Origin: DAHUYF01 sp035623985
GTDB lineage: Bacteria > Pseudomonadota > Alphaproteobacteria > ATCC43930 > CGMCC-115725
DNA: 64,000 bases
NCBI GenBank assembly: GCA_035623985.1
Contig: DASPSJ010000078.1
Coordinates: forward strand, 1-64,000
Direction: 5' to 3'
Numbering within the stretch: position 1 is the first letter of the stretch; every line of letters starts with the position of its first letter. This document shows positions 29,579-37,320 of the stretch, in pieces. Below the pieces are notes generated by a model. The model saw only the letters and a list, made by a program, of their open reading frames with translations, was not told the origin of the DNA and did no database searches. Position numbers and translations under genes: made by a program.

Positions 29579-30136
29579 ATGACCCAACGCTTCAAGCCGC
29601 TTTCCCTCGACGAGATGAGCCCCGAGCAGCGCCGCGTGGCTGAGAACATTCTCGCCGGCCCGCGCAAGGCGCTGCAGGGCCCGTCCGGCGTCTTCCTCTA
29701 CAGCCCCGAGACCGGCGATCGCGCGCAGGCGCTGGGCGCGCAGGTGCGCTTCCGCAACAGCCTGCCGGAGAAGCTCAAGGAGCTTGCCATCCTGGTCGTC
29801 GCCCGCTTCTGGACGGCGCAATACGAATGGTACGCGCATCACAAGCTGGCGCTCGAAGCCGGGCTCGCCCCGGCCCTCACCAAGGCGATCGCCGAAGGCA
29901 AGCGGCCGCAAGGGATGAGCGCAGAAGAGACGGCGATCTACGATTTCGCCTCGGAGCTGCTGGAGACGAGGGAGGTGAACGACGCCAGCTTCGCCGCGGT
30001 CAGGGATCGCTTCGGCGAGAAGGGCGTCGTCGATCTCATCTGCACCATGGGCTATTACTGCCTGGTATCGATGACGCTCAATGTCAACCGCTATCCGCTG
30101 CCGCCGGATGCGGTGCCGCTGAAGAAGCTGAAATAG
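29579..30136 (+). CDS. Carboxymuconolactone decarboxylase family protein
   Basis: A 185-residue all-helical protein of the CMD/AhpD-like superfamily. The family motif is present as RFWTAQYEWYAHHKLALEAG (about 76-95, ExxxHH form). The CxxC of AhpD peroxidases is absent, so peroxidase activity is unlikely. These proteins act as small decarboxylases or hydrolases in aromatic metabolism, or have unknown roles. It follows the aminotransferase by 75 bases on the same strand, and a palindromic repeat begins just after its stop codon. Confidence 0.85.
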   Translation: MTQRFKPLSLDEMSPEQRRVAENILAGPRKALQGPSGVFLYSPETGDRAQALGAQVRFRNSLPEKLKELAILVVARFWTAQYEWYAHHKLALEAGLAPALTKAIAEGKRPQGMSAEETAIYDFASELLETREVNDASFAAVRDRFGEKGVVDLICTMGYYCLVSMTLNVNRYPLPPDAVPLKKLK

Positions 30137-30149
30137 GCGCTGAAGCAAG

Positions 30150-30179
30150 TCCTTCTCCGCCCTTCAGGGCGGAGAAGGA
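30150..30179. repeat. Palindromic intergenic repeat R1, copy a
   Basis: A perfect 14-bp stem TCCTTCTCCGCCCT / AGGGCGGAGAAGGA closed by two bases. Close relatives are at 37227-37262 and 42249-42274. It follows the CMD gene by 13 bases and may help end or stabilise that transcript, though no T-tract follows. Confidence 0.8.
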
Positions 30180-30184
30180 TTTAG

Positions 30185-30288
30185 GATGAGGTGGGCGCTG
30201 ATCGCGGAAAGATCGTGCGGCGGATAGACACCCTACCCTCCCCGTTGCTTGCGCAACCGGTCCCCTCCCCCGCTTCGCGCGGAGAGGG
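30185..30288 (-). repeat. Dispersed repeat R2, copy a
   Basis: About 105 bases, from GATGAGGTGGG to GCGCGGAGAGGGC, that match the reverse complement of 39517-39628 at most positions, including a run AAAGATCGTGCGGCGG and the C-rich block with internal hairpins. It directly abuts R1 copy a, whose flank GGATTTAGGATGAGG runs into it, so R1 and R2 may be halves of one composite element. Confidence 0.75.
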
Positions 30289-30546
30289 CGCGGGTCCGCA
30301 TCGTTCCTCGTGAACGAAACATGCTCTCGGCCTGGCCCTACGTCGCCGGTGTACACCGGCGACAAAAAATCGCGCTACGCCGATGACGCAGGGGCCGCGC
30401 AAGGTTGGCTCCATCATCATGATGAACCTGCACCCCTCCGCCGGCAAGGCTCGCGTCATGTCAGGCGGCTTTTCGCCTGCCCTCACGACGCGCGGGTCGC
30501 GATACGCGCGCCGAGCTTCGCCCCGGCGTTGACGGCTCGGCGGCTG

Positions 30547-30562
30547 TTGGTATAAATACCAA
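30547..30562. promoter_or_regulatory. Palindromic operator candidate before the TumE/TumA genes
   Basis: TTGGTATAAATACCAA: 7-bp arms around two bases, AT-rich in a GC-rich setting, immediately before the toxin reading frame. Antitoxins of this type usually bind such a site to repress their own operon. Confidence 0.45.
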
Positions 30563-30563
30563 C

Positions 30564-30848
30564 ACGAGGGCCCGGCTTCTCCTGCGTGAAAGACGGATCG
30601 TAGGCGAGGGCCGGTTTGCCGATATCGCGATTTGGCAGTTGCCCCATCCGGTTTCCGGCAGCGGCCACGGTTTCAAGTATCGTCTCGCTTTCGTGGTCGA
30701 CGAGGTATGCGTTCTGCGATTCGACAACGAGGCGGGGAAGGGCGGTCACAAGCATGTCGGGGCCGTGGAAGTGCCCTATGCCTTTACGAGCTTGGCGCAA
30801 CTGGTGACGGATTTCTGGAACGAGGTCGACAAGTGGAGACCGAAATGA
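30564..30848 (+). CDS. TumE family toxin (DUF6516), start codon unusual
   Basis: The translated frame reads ARLLLRERRIVGEGRFADIAIWQ followed by the family hallmarks GHGFKYRLAFVVD and DNEAGKGGHKHVG and ends WNEVDKWRPK, all in one frame, so the domain is complete at about 94 residues. It is the toxin half of a TumE/TumA module. No ATG, GTG or TTG occurs in frame between the upstream stop at 30423 and a TTG at 30639, which would remove the first strands. The coordinate given is an ACG where homologues start; CTG at 30582 is another option. Either initiation is non-canonical or the toxin has lost its start. Its stop overlaps the antitoxin ATG as ATGA. Confidence 0.6.
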   Translation, partial: TRARLLLRERRIVGEGRFADIAIWQLPHPVSGSGHGFKYRLAFVVDEVCVLRFDNEAGKGGHKHVGAVEVPYAFTSLAQLVTDFWNEVDKWRPK

Positions 30849-31186
30849 CCACGGTGACGATCGGCATTTCCTCGGAAGACGATACGAAGACGAGAATGCG
30901 GCGCGCTTTCCAAGGTGAAAAACAGGGCGCATTCATCGGCTTCGCGACCGCCGAGCTGTTGTGGAAGGTGATCACGCCGAAGCGATGGGGAGTGCTGCGG
31001 GCAATGACCGGCGCCGGTCCGGTCGCGATACGCGAAGTCGCCCGCCGAGTGGACCGTGACGTGAAATCCGTTCACGGCGATATCCAGGCCCTTCTCAAGG
31101 CCGGCGTGCTCGACCGCGCCAAGAACGGGCGCATCGTCTTTCCCTATGACGAAGTCCACGTGGATTTCGTGCTGCGGGCGGCCTGA
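30845..31186 (+). CDS. TumA-type antitoxin, winged-HTH DNA-binding protein
   Basis: A 113-residue protein of the HVO_A0114-like family of putative DNA-binding proteins that partners TumE toxins. The C-terminal half is a winged helix (WGVLRAMTGAGPVAIREVARRVDRDVKSVHGDIQALLKAGVL, about 48-90) ending with the wing GRIVFPYDEVHVDF. It should bind the palindrome at 30547 and neutralise the toxin. The ATG overlaps the toxin stop by 4 bases and GGAG lies 7 bases upstream. A hairpin with a T-tract follows the stop. Confidence 0.8.
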   Translation: MTTVTIGISSEDDTKTRMRRAFQGEKQGAFIGFATAELLWKVITPKRWGVLRAMTGAGPVAIREVARRVDRDVKSVHGDIQALLKAGVLDRAKNGRIVFPYDEVHVDFVLRAA

Positions 31187-31218
31187 CTTAGTGGGGAGGA
31201 TGGCAACTGGTTCAATTT

Positions 31219-31249
31219 CCCCCTCAAGGGGGGAGGGGATTTTCTTTTT
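31219..31249 (+). terminator. Rho-independent terminator after the TumA gene
   Basis: Stem CCCCCT / AGGGGG with a two-base loop, then GAGGGG and a T-rich run ATTTTCTTTTTC. It lies 33 bases after the antitoxin stop. The stem is short and the G-run offset from the T-tract, so efficiency is uncertain. Confidence 0.5.
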
Positions 31250-31266
31250 CCGATGTCGCCGACAGC

Positions 31267-31383
31267 TCACTCCTCGGCGCAATGCGGGCCGGGCCTGGTC
31301 GGGAGGTCGTCGTAATGGACGAGCACCGGCTCGCCCAGGAGGCAGGGCGCGCCGTCGCGGACGCTGAAATGGGCGCCGAAGGC
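31267..31383 (-). pseudogene. 3' remnant of a phytanoyl-CoA dioxygenase gene
   Basis: On the minus strand this stretch encodes the last ~38 residues of a PhyH-type protein (VRDGAPCLLGEPVLVHYDD, then PTRPGPH and a stop). Bases 31271-31361 match 32766-32856, the 3' end of the intact PhyH gene, at 85 of 91 positions. An in-frame stop at 31384-31386 precedes it and the rest of the gene is gone. Both copies are in the same orientation and bracket the HigBA-type module and a small unknown gene. Confidence 0.8.
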
Positions 31384-31390
31384 TCACGCC

Positions 31391-31741
31391 TCATGCATGC
31401 GTCTCGCCGAGGACGCGGATGCGGCCGTGTGCCCGATTGCGCGGCTTCGCCTTGACCGTGATGTCAACATCCTGACCAAGCGCTGTCAGCAGACGCATCA
31501 GGCGCTCGCTGGAGAAGTTCGCGAGCCGTCCGTTAAGGAGCGCCGACACCTTCGGCTGATCGATGCCCATGAGCGCCGCAGCCGCGATCTGCGTTAGACG
31601 CTGACGCTTGATCACCTGCCGGATGTGGCTCGCAAGCTGCGCCTTGGTCAGCTCCTCCTCGGGCTCGGGCAAGCCCATATCGGCGAACACGTTGCCACTG
31701 CTCGCCGTCACCTTGATGCCGGTTTCTCGCTTCTTGACCAT
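31391..31741 (-). CDS. XRE-type antitoxin of a HigBA-like module
   Basis: A 116-residue helix-turn-helix protein. The N-terminus GIKVTASSGNVFADMGLPEPEEEL is the standard opening of HigA-type antitoxins encoded after a RelE/HigB toxin; the XRE HTH follows (LTQIAAAALMGIDQPKVSALLNG, about 53-75), with a C-terminal dimerisation strand (DVDITVKAK). Its start lies inside the toxin's 3' end (34-base overlap), so the two are cotranscribed with the toxin first. Confidence 0.88.
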   Translation of the reverse strand: MVKKRETGIKVTASSGNVFADMGLPEPEEELTKAQLASHIRQVIKRQRLTQIAAAALMGIDQPKVSALLNGRLANFSSERLMRLLTALGQDVDITVKAKPRNRAHGRIRVLGETHA

Positions 31742-32103
31742 TGCCCGTAATCCTCTCTCGCTCGCTTGAGCCGTCGGTCGATCAGGTCCAGCCCGGCCCT
31801 GGGCGTGGCGAGGCCGCGCTTGGACTTCTTCTGAAAGGCGTGCAGCACGTAGACAACCTCGGCAAAGCGCACGGTGTAGACAGCGCGGAACGTGTCGCCG
31901 TCGAAGTCGTCCACAATTTCCAACACGCCGGCATCGCCGAACCCTTTCAGCGGCTTCGCATAAGGCGCCTTACGACCAACCTGCGCCTCCCACAATGCAC
32001 CACCGACTCGCCGCCGAACTTCCTCCGGGAAGCCGCTCAGGTCTTCTTTGCTGCTGCCGATCCAGCGCACCGGCTTGGGCTGGTCATCGCCGACGGGCTT
32101 CAC
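31708..32103 (-). CDS. RelE/HigB-type toxin (phage Gp49-like)
   Basis: A 131-residue member of the HigB/Gp49-like RelE superfamily of ribosome-dependent mRNA nucleases. Typical features are RWIGSSKEDLSGFPEEVRR at the N-terminus, the KPLKGFGDAGVLEIVDD loop and the core strand FRAVYTVRFAEVVYVLHAFQKKSKRG, ending with a basic tail. It precedes and overlaps its antitoxin. The module sits between two copies of the same PhyH gene end, which suggests it arrived by recombination. Confidence 0.85.
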   Translation of the reverse strand: MKPVGDDQPKPVRWIGSSKEDLSGFPEEVRRRVGGALWEAQVGRKAPYAKPLKGFGDAGVLEIVDDFDGDTFRAVYTVRFAEVVYVLHAFQKKSKRGLATPRAGLDLIDRRLKRAREDYGQWSRSEKPASR

Positions 32104-32289
32104 CGTATCCTCGAACCTCCAGCCAATCTATGCCCGATCAGGCATAGTTACAAGCTCTTTCATCGTCGGAAAAGGAAGCGTTCCGCGTCCTGATTTTCCA
32201 TTGGTGCTAGGCGGCCGGCTTTAACAGCGCGCCGTCAATCGCGCACAGTAACTCTTAAGGCTTGAACGCGGCGGGACGGACAGGCCCTA

Positions 32290-32616
32290 TCAAATTCCGC
32301 GCCAGCCTCGTTTCCTCGCCTTCTTGAGAAGTCGTCCCAATTCCCTTGGCGGGAGCATGAGCGAGTACTGGCCGAAAACCCAACGGCCCCGGCGTGGACC
32401 GGGTTTGACACCGAGCATGTAGTATGTGAAGCGATACTCGAGCCTTCCGTCTTCTTCGCAGCGGATTTGCTGAAAATAGATAAGCTTGCTGTGACGCGCA
32501 CTTCGTTGTCGCAGTTTGACTTCATCTTCGACCACTCTGTGTACCTTGCGCCCATCAATGGCGGTGTGCGCGCTACGCTTGCCGACATTATTTGGGTAAG
32601 GAGGAACTTTGCCCAT
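32290..32616 (-). CDS. Conserved-looking hypothetical protein
   Basis: A 108-residue basic protein that I cannot assign. It has an intact frame, alternating charged and aromatic strands (KLIYFQQIRCEEDGRLEYRFTYYMLG, WVFGQYSLMLPPRELGRLL) and a Lys/Arg-rich C-terminus (KKARKRGWRGI). The local GC is lower than in flanking housekeeping genes. It lies in the segment between the two PhyH gene ends. The 186 bases between it and the toxin gene show no further gene. The start is uncertain, since no strong ribosome-binding site is seen. Confidence 0.5.
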   Translation of the reverse strand: MGKVPPYPNNVGKRSAHTAIDGRKVHRVVEDEVKLRQRSARHSKLIYFQQIRCEEDGRLEYRFTYYMLGVKPGPRRGRWVFGQYSLMLPPRELGRLLKKARKRGWRGI

Positions 32617-32761
32617 CGATGCTCAAGCCGCTTTCTCCGGCCGCGTTTCGGACCAAGTTGCCTTGTCCGTGGCCAAGGTAGCACGCCACCTCGACCGTCG
32701 TGGGAAACCGGATTCGGACCGGACGTGGAAGCTTAATCCGGGTCGCCCACCTCCCCAACAG

Positions 32762-33610
32762 CTATTCCTCGACGTAATGCGGGCCGGGCCTGGTCGGGAG
32801 GTCGTCGTAATGGACGAGCACCGGCTCGCCCAAGACGCAAGGGGCGCCGTCGCGGAAGGCCCATTCGCCGCGGTCGCAATCGACGGCGCGGACATAGCCG
32901 TTGAGGTAGAAGCGGCGGTCGCCGGCCGTCCGGTTGGGGCCGGAGCCGTGAATGGTGTAGACGTTCCACAGCGCGACATCGCCGGGATCGAGCTCGAGCG
33001 TGACGAGCCGCGCGGGATCGAGGCCGATGGCAACCAGGCGCCCGTCGGCCATGGCCTGGTCGAGCACCGGCGCGGGACCGGCGAGCGGCTTCTCGCCCAG
33101 GCGATGGGAGCCCGGGTAGATCCGCATGGCGCCGTTCTCGGCGCGGTGCGGATCGATGGCGATGCCGGTCTGGACGTAAGAGGAGGCGAGGTTGCGATAG
33201 GCCGAGGCCGGCCGGCGGAAGCGCGCATCCTGATGAAAGGCGAATTCGGCGGCGCCCGCCCCCGGCGGCTTCCAATGAAGCTGATTGATGATCTGTTTGA
33301 TGTCGCGGCCCAGCAGCGGCGCCAGCAATGCGAAATAGCGCGGATCGCGCCGCACCGCTTCGAGCACGGGATCGCCGTAAGAAGGCCATTGCACCAGCCG
33401 CACGATCCTGCCGAGCACGGGATCGCGGCCGAGGCGGTAGAGCAGGTTGCCATGGCGGAAGCTGCGCCCGTGCTTCATGCCCTCGGCCCAGTGCCGGTCG
33501 AAGGACGCCGCCATGTCCGCCACCTCGGCGGCATCGAAGACGCGGCGCAGCACCGCATAGCCTTCGGCCCGGTACTGCGTCAGCGCTTCGGCAAGGACGG
33601 TGTCGTCCAT
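32762..33610 (-). CDS. Phytanoyl-CoA dioxygenase family protein
   Basis: A 282-residue Fe(II)/2-oxoglutarate-dependent oxygenase of the PhyH family. The metal triad is present: His126 and Asp128 in FHQDARF and His221 in TIHGSGPN, with Arg232/233 placed to bind 2-oxoglutarate. The substrate is unknown; family members hydroxylate fatty acyl-CoAs, phosphonates, ectoine and other small molecules. Its ATG overlaps the stop of the sulfatase-fold gene by one base (TGATG), so it is the third gene of a coupled operon. Its last ~90 bases recur as a fragment 1.5 kb away. Confidence 0.85.
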   Translation of the reverse strand: MDDTVLAEALTQYRAEGYAVLRRVFDAAEVADMAASFDRHWAEGMKHGRSFRHGNLLYRLGRDPVLGRIVRLVQWPSYGDPVLEAVRRDPRYFALLAPLLGRDIKQIINQLHWKPPGAGAAEFAFHQDARFRRPASAYRNLASSYVQTGIAIDPHRAENGAMRIYPGSHRLGEKPLAGPAPVLDQAMADGRLVAIGLDPARLVTLELDPGDVALWNVYTIHGSGPNRTAGDRRFYLNGYVRAVDCDRGEWAFRDGAPCVLGEPVLVHYDDLPTRPGPHYVEE

Positions 33611-35283
33611 CAGTTCGTCCCATGCTCCAACGGCTCGCGCCGGTTCGCCGCCAGCGCCGGCGGCTGCGCGAAGCCGTCGATGAAATCGCCGAGAAAGCTT
33701 TCCATTCCCTGAACGGCGCCGTCGCGCGGCGGCAGCGCGCCCTCGACATACCCTCGCGCGCGGAACGGGCGCAACAGGTCGCCGTCGCGCGACAGCACAT
33801 GGACCGGCACCGTCCAGGGCTGCATCTGCCCGGCGATGAAGCTCGGCGGTTGATGATCGCCCAAGATGATCACCAGCGCATCGCCCGGCAGCCGCGCCAG
33901 CCAGGCGGCGAGCGTGCGCAGATCGTAGGCGATGCTTTCAAGATAAAGCGCCTCGAGATGCGACCAGTCCGGCGGCGCGTAGATGCGGTCCCATTGCGCC
34001 TGCGGGATGGCGCGGTAAAGCGGCGCCGCGTCCCAGTCGGCGACATAGGGCGGCACCGGCGCGAAAGGCGTGTGGCTCGACACCAGCACGATCTGGGCGA
34101 AGAGCGGGCCATGGCCGGGCGCGCCCTCGGTCTCGTCGAGGCGGCGGAGCGTAAATTGGTCGGGAATGCCGAACCAGCCGAAAGGCGGCCCGTCATAGCC
34201 GAGATCGGCGGCGTAGACGTTCCGCTCGAAGCCCCAGAAGCCGCGATCGGCCTCGGGCGCCCGGATGCCGGGCATGATCTCGATGCTGCGATAGCCGGCG
34301 GCGCGCATGTAGCGCGGCAAGGTCTCGCGGCCGCTGGCGGTGATGAGCCGGGTGAGCAGCGGGTCGAGCTTGAGGCCGCTGTCGATCGTGCCATGGGCGA
34401 GCCAGGACCCGCCGCCGAAGGTCGGCGAGATCATGCGGCTGGACAGCAGGTGCCAGCCTGCCTGCCCGACCGTCGCCGCAAAATCGTCGAGCGCCGGCGC
34501 GACGGCGGCGGCATAGCGCGGCTCGTCCAGCAGCACCGTGCCGTAGGATTCGAAAAAGACGAGATAGACGTCGCGCCGCTTGAGCCCCGGCAGGCCGCCG
34601 GCCGCCGGCTGCGGCGCGGCGAGCACGGCGGCATAACGGCGGTCATAGCCGTTCATCACGCGCAAGGCGCGCCACAGCCGCGTCGTTTGCGCGGCGACGA
34701 CCGGCACGGTGCGGGTGCCGAGCAGCGGCTCTTCCGCTTCGAGTTGGCCCACCGGCGCCATGGCGGCGAGCAGCATCAGGGCGGCAAGCGCGCCGGCGGC
34801 ATGGCGCGGCGGCTGCAACGCGCGCTCGCAGGCCGCGATCATCCGGGCGATCAGCGCGACCAGCGCGCCGACGGCAAGCACGACGGCCGCGACCGCTGCG
34901 ACGCCGCGCCAGAGCCCGGCGGCGGCAACGAACAGCGCCACGAGCTGCGGCACATGCGGCAGGTCGAAATAGAGATCGAGCGGACGGTCGAAGATGGCAA
35001 GCACCAGCGCGTCCGCGGATTGCAATGCCGCCGCAACCAGGACAAGGCCGGCAAGCAGCCAGCGCGCCAAGGCCGGCAGCCGCCGCCCGGCGAGCGCCAG
35101 CAGAGCCAGCAGGCCGATCAGCAGCAGCGGTTCGACCTCCGGCCGCCATGCCAGGAAGGCGCGGAGCTTGTCGTCGTCGCGTGCCGGCGCGAACAGCAGG
35201 CAGAGAAAACTCGCGCTCGCCAGCAGCACCAGCGCGGCGCGCCAAGCCGAAGCGCGATGCCGGTTCCGCCGGCGCCTTACCAC
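33610..35283 (-). CDS. Membrane sulfatase-fold protein (LTA synthase / phosphoethanolamine transferase-like)
   Basis: A 557-residue protein with about five transmembrane helices in residues 1-185 and a large alkaline-phosphatase-fold domain after it. Thr288 in SPTFGGGSWLAHG is at the nucleophile position used by LTA synthases and phosphoethanolamine transferases, and Asp476-His477 in LGDHQPP supply metal ligands. Such enzymes move phosphoglycerol or phosphoethanolamine groups onto lipids or glycans outside the membrane. The start is a GTG overlapping the aminotransferase stop region by 7 bases, and the stop overlaps the PhyH ATG. The substrate is not known. Confidence 0.78.
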   Translation of the reverse strand: MVRRRRNRHRASAWRAALVLLASASFLCLLFAPARDDDKLRAFLAWRPEVEPLLLIGLLALLALAGRRLPALARWLLAGLVLVAAALQSADALVLAIFDRPLDLYFDLPHVPQLVALFVAAAGLWRGVAAVAAVVLAVGALVALIARMIAACERALQPPRHAAGALAALMLLAAMAPVGQLEAEEPLLGTRTVPVVAAQTTRLWRALRVMNGYDRRYAAVLAAPQPAAGGLPGLKRRDVYLVFFESYGTVLLDEPRYAAAVAPALDDFAATVGQAGWHLLSSRMISPTFGGGSWLAHGTIDSGLKLDPLLTRLITASGRETLPRYMRAAGYRSIEIMPGIRAPEADRGFWGFERNVYAADLGYDGPPFGWFGIPDQFTLRRLDETEGAPGHGPLFAQIVLVSSHTPFAPVPPYVADWDAAPLYRAIPQAQWDRIYAPPDWSHLEALYLESIAYDLRTLAAWLARLPGDALVIILGDHQPPSFIAGQMQPWTVPVHVLSRDGDLLRPFRARGYVEGALPPRDGAVQGMESFLGDFIDGFAQPPALAANRREPLEHGTN

Positions 35284-36434
35284 AGCGCCGCCAGCCGCTC
35301 GTACTCGGCGAGCTCGTTATAAGCCTGCGCGGCGAGCCGCAGCCAAAGCGCGCCCGAATGAGCGTTGACTGCCGCCTCTATGCGATGCGTATCGGAGAGC
35401 CAGCGCCCGAGGGAGGCGGCGCGCTCCTGCGACGCTTCGCCAGCGAGCGGCAGCCGCACCGCCGCCATGGCGGCGAAGCTGCTTTCCGGCCCGGCAAGGT
35501 CGGTGCCCCAGCGTCCGGTGAGCAGCCGCGCCGCTGCGCGCGCCAGCGCCGTGTTGCGCGCCATGAGCGCTTCGCCGCCGAGCCGGCGGTGGCAGCCGAG
35601 CGCCGCCGGCAGCGCCAGGAAGGGCGTCACGTCGCGCGTGCCGGTCCAGTCGAACTCGGCGATATAGCCCGCACCATAGCCATGCGAGATGGAAAGCGGA
35701 TGGATCAGCACCTGAAGCGGCTTCTCGCACCAGAGAAAGCCGCAGCCGCGCGGCGCCATCAGCCATTTGTGGCAATTGCCGACGTACCAGTCGGCGCCGA
35801 TCGCCGGCAGGCTGAAAGGCACCTGGCCGGGCGCATGGGCGCCGTCGACCAGCACGCGCGCGCCGGCGGCGCGCGCCAAGCGCACCAGCTCCGCCACGGG
35901 CAGGACAAGCGCGCTGTGGGACGCGATGTGGTCGAAGACGGCGAGCCGCGTGCGCGGGCCGAGTCGGGACGACACCGCGGCGAGGATGGCGGCGGCGTCG
36001 GCCACGGGCAGCGGAATCTCGACCTCGACGAGGCGCGCGCCGCTGCGCTCGGCGACGTAGCGCGCCGCCTTGAGGACGGCGCCATAGGCAAGCCCGGTGA
36101 CCAGGATCTCGTCGCCGGGCGCGAAGGAAAGCGAACGCAGCACCGCATTGCAGCCGGCGGTGGCATTGTCGACGAAGACCAGATCCTCGCCCTTGGCGCC
36201 GAGATAGGTTGCGAGCGCGGCGGCAGCGTCGCGCAGCAGCGAAGGCAGCTCGCCAGCGAAGAACCGCGTCGGATTGCGCTCGATGCGGCGGCGCCAGCTC
36301 TCCTGCTCTCGCAGCACCTCGTTCGGGCTGACGCCGAAGCCGCCGTGGTTCAGATAGGCCACCGCGGGATCGAGCGGCCATTCCTCGCGCGCCGCCGCGC
36401 CGAAGGCAGCAGACGCCGCCCCGCGCGCCGTCAT
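35277..36434 (-). CDS. Class V aminotransferase-fold PLP enzyme
   Basis: A 385-residue fold-type I PLP enzyme of the class V group, closest in style to isopenicillin-N epimerase and cysteine desulfurase-like lyases. The N-terminal YLNHGGFGVSP, the aspartate Asp198 in VDGAHAPG and the cofactor lysine Lys223 in GNCHKWLMAPRG are clear. It could be an epimerase, lyase or aminotransferase. The ATG at 36434 is used because homology starts there; a longer reading frame extends to 36575. It is the first gene of a tightly overlapping operon with the sulfatase-fold and PhyH genes. Confidence 0.82.
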   Translation of the reverse strand: MTARGAASAAFGAAAREEWPLDPAVAYLNHGGFGVSPNEVLREQESWRRRIERNPTRFFAGELPSLLRDAAAALATYLGAKGEDLVFVDNATAGCNAVLRSLSFAPGDEILVTGLAYGAVLKAARYVAERSGARLVEVEIPLPVADAAAILAAVSSRLGPRTRLAVFDHIASHSALVLPVAELVRLARAAGARVLVDGAHAPGQVPFSLPAIGADWYVGNCHKWLMAPRGCGFLWCEKPLQVLIHPLSISHGYGAGYIAEFDWTGTRDVTPFLALPAALGCHRRLGGEALMARNTALARAAARLLTGRWGTDLAGPESSFAAMAAVRLPLAGEASQERAASLGRWLSDTHRIEAAVNAHSGALWLRLAAQAYNELAEYERLAALW

Positions 36435-36628
36435 CCGCGCCTGCCGGAGGCGGGCGACATGGACGGCTTGGCGATGGCTCCAATCTCTTGCGCCGGCATC
36501 GACGGGCTCTTGCTGCGACGGGCGCCATATTGCCCAAAGGGGTGGGACGGCTTCAAGGTTGGCAGGGCGCCGCACGGTCTCCTATCTTTCGAGCCGTCGC
36601 TTCGCTCTGTCCCGTGAAGGAGGTAGCC

Positions 36629-37063
36629 ATGTCCATCGGCGAGGTCCTGCACCACAAAGGCCGGCACGTCTCCACCACCCGCACGATCGACCCGGTAGAG
36701 ACGGCGGTCCGCAAGCTCGACGAAGAGCGCATCGGCGCGCTGGTCGTGCTGGACCGCTGGGGCAAGCTCGCCGGCATGTTCTCCGAGCGCGACGTGATCC
36801 ATGCGCTGGCGCAGCACGGCGCCGAGGCATTGACCTTCGAGGTGCACGAGATGATGACGCCCGACGTCACCACTTGCACGCCGGAGGACCGCATCGACGC
36901 GGTGATGCAGATGATGACCGCCCATCGCGTGCGCCACCTGCCGGTGATGGAGGACGGCCATCTCGTCGGCCTCGTCAGCATCGGCGACCTCGTCAAGCAC
37001 CGCCTCGGCGAGAAGGAGCAGGAAGCGGCAGTGCTGCGCGATATCACCCGGACGCGACGGTAG
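36629..37063 (+). CDS. Tandem CBS domain protein
   Basis: A 144-residue protein consisting of one CBS pair (about 10-65 and 75-135; EERIGALVVLDRWGKLAGMFSERDVI and HRVRHLPVMEDGHLVGLVSIGDLVKHRL). Stand-alone CBS pairs bind adenine nucleotides and often adjust partner enzymes. AAGGAGG lies 6 bases before the ATG, one of the strongest ribosome-binding sites in the window. It is divergent from the aminotransferase operon with a 194-base gap and is followed by a repeat-filled intergenic region. Confidence 0.9.
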   Translation: MSIGEVLHHKGRHVSTTRTIDPVETAVRKLDEERIGALVVLDRWGKLAGMFSERDVIHALAQHGAEALTFEVHEMMTPDVTTCTPEDRIDAVMQMMTAHRVRHLPVMEDGHLVGLVSIGDLVKHRLGEKEQEAAVLRDITRTRR

Positions 37064-37075
37064 CCCCGCGCAACG

Positions 37076-37148
37076 CAGACGACCCGGCCGACCGCTTCGC
37101 GGTCGGCCCCGGAGGGTTCGATCGCAAAGCGATCGAACGGGTTGTCTG
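37076..37148. repeat. Three-way-junction repeat R3, copy a
   Basis: An outer stem CAGACGACCC (37076-37085) / GGGTTGTCTG (37139-37148) encloses two hairpins: GGCCGACCGC-TTC-GCGGTCGGCC (37086-37108) and GTTCGATCGC-AAA-GCGATCGAAC (37116-37138). A second copy at 39647 keeps both hairpins but has a different, still paired outer stem. Further hairpins follow within 37150-37210. Confidence 0.8.
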
Positions 37149-37226
37149 TCGCGGGCGGGCGCCAGCGGTTGCTCTTGCAACCGCGAAAGCCCGCACCGTG
37201 CGGGCTTGGCATCCCTACTTCATCCT

Positions 37227-37262
37227 AAATCCTTCTCCGCCCTCAAGGGCGGAGAAGGATTT
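37227..37262. repeat. Palindromic intergenic repeat R1, copy b
   Basis: A perfect 17-bp stem AAATCCTTCTCCGCCCT / AGGGCGGAGAAGGATTT with a two-base loop. Its left flank (CATCCTAAATCC) is the reverse complement of copy a's right flank, so this copy is inverted relative to 30150. It lies 58 bases before queA. Confidence 0.85.
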
Positions 37263-37320
37263 TGCTCTCCCATCTCGTCACTGGACTCGCTCCCTATCCT
37301 CCGGCTAGAGCGCCGGCGCC

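Noticed and set aside
31267..32856. att sites of an integrative element
   Set aside because: The flanking 91-base copies differ at six positions and no integrase, excisionase or tRNA target is present, so a recombination scar is the safer reading.
37116..37148. GGTTCGATCG, resembling a tRNA T-loop
   Set aside because: It is one arm of a perfect hairpin in repeat R3; no acceptor, anticodon or D arms can be drawn.
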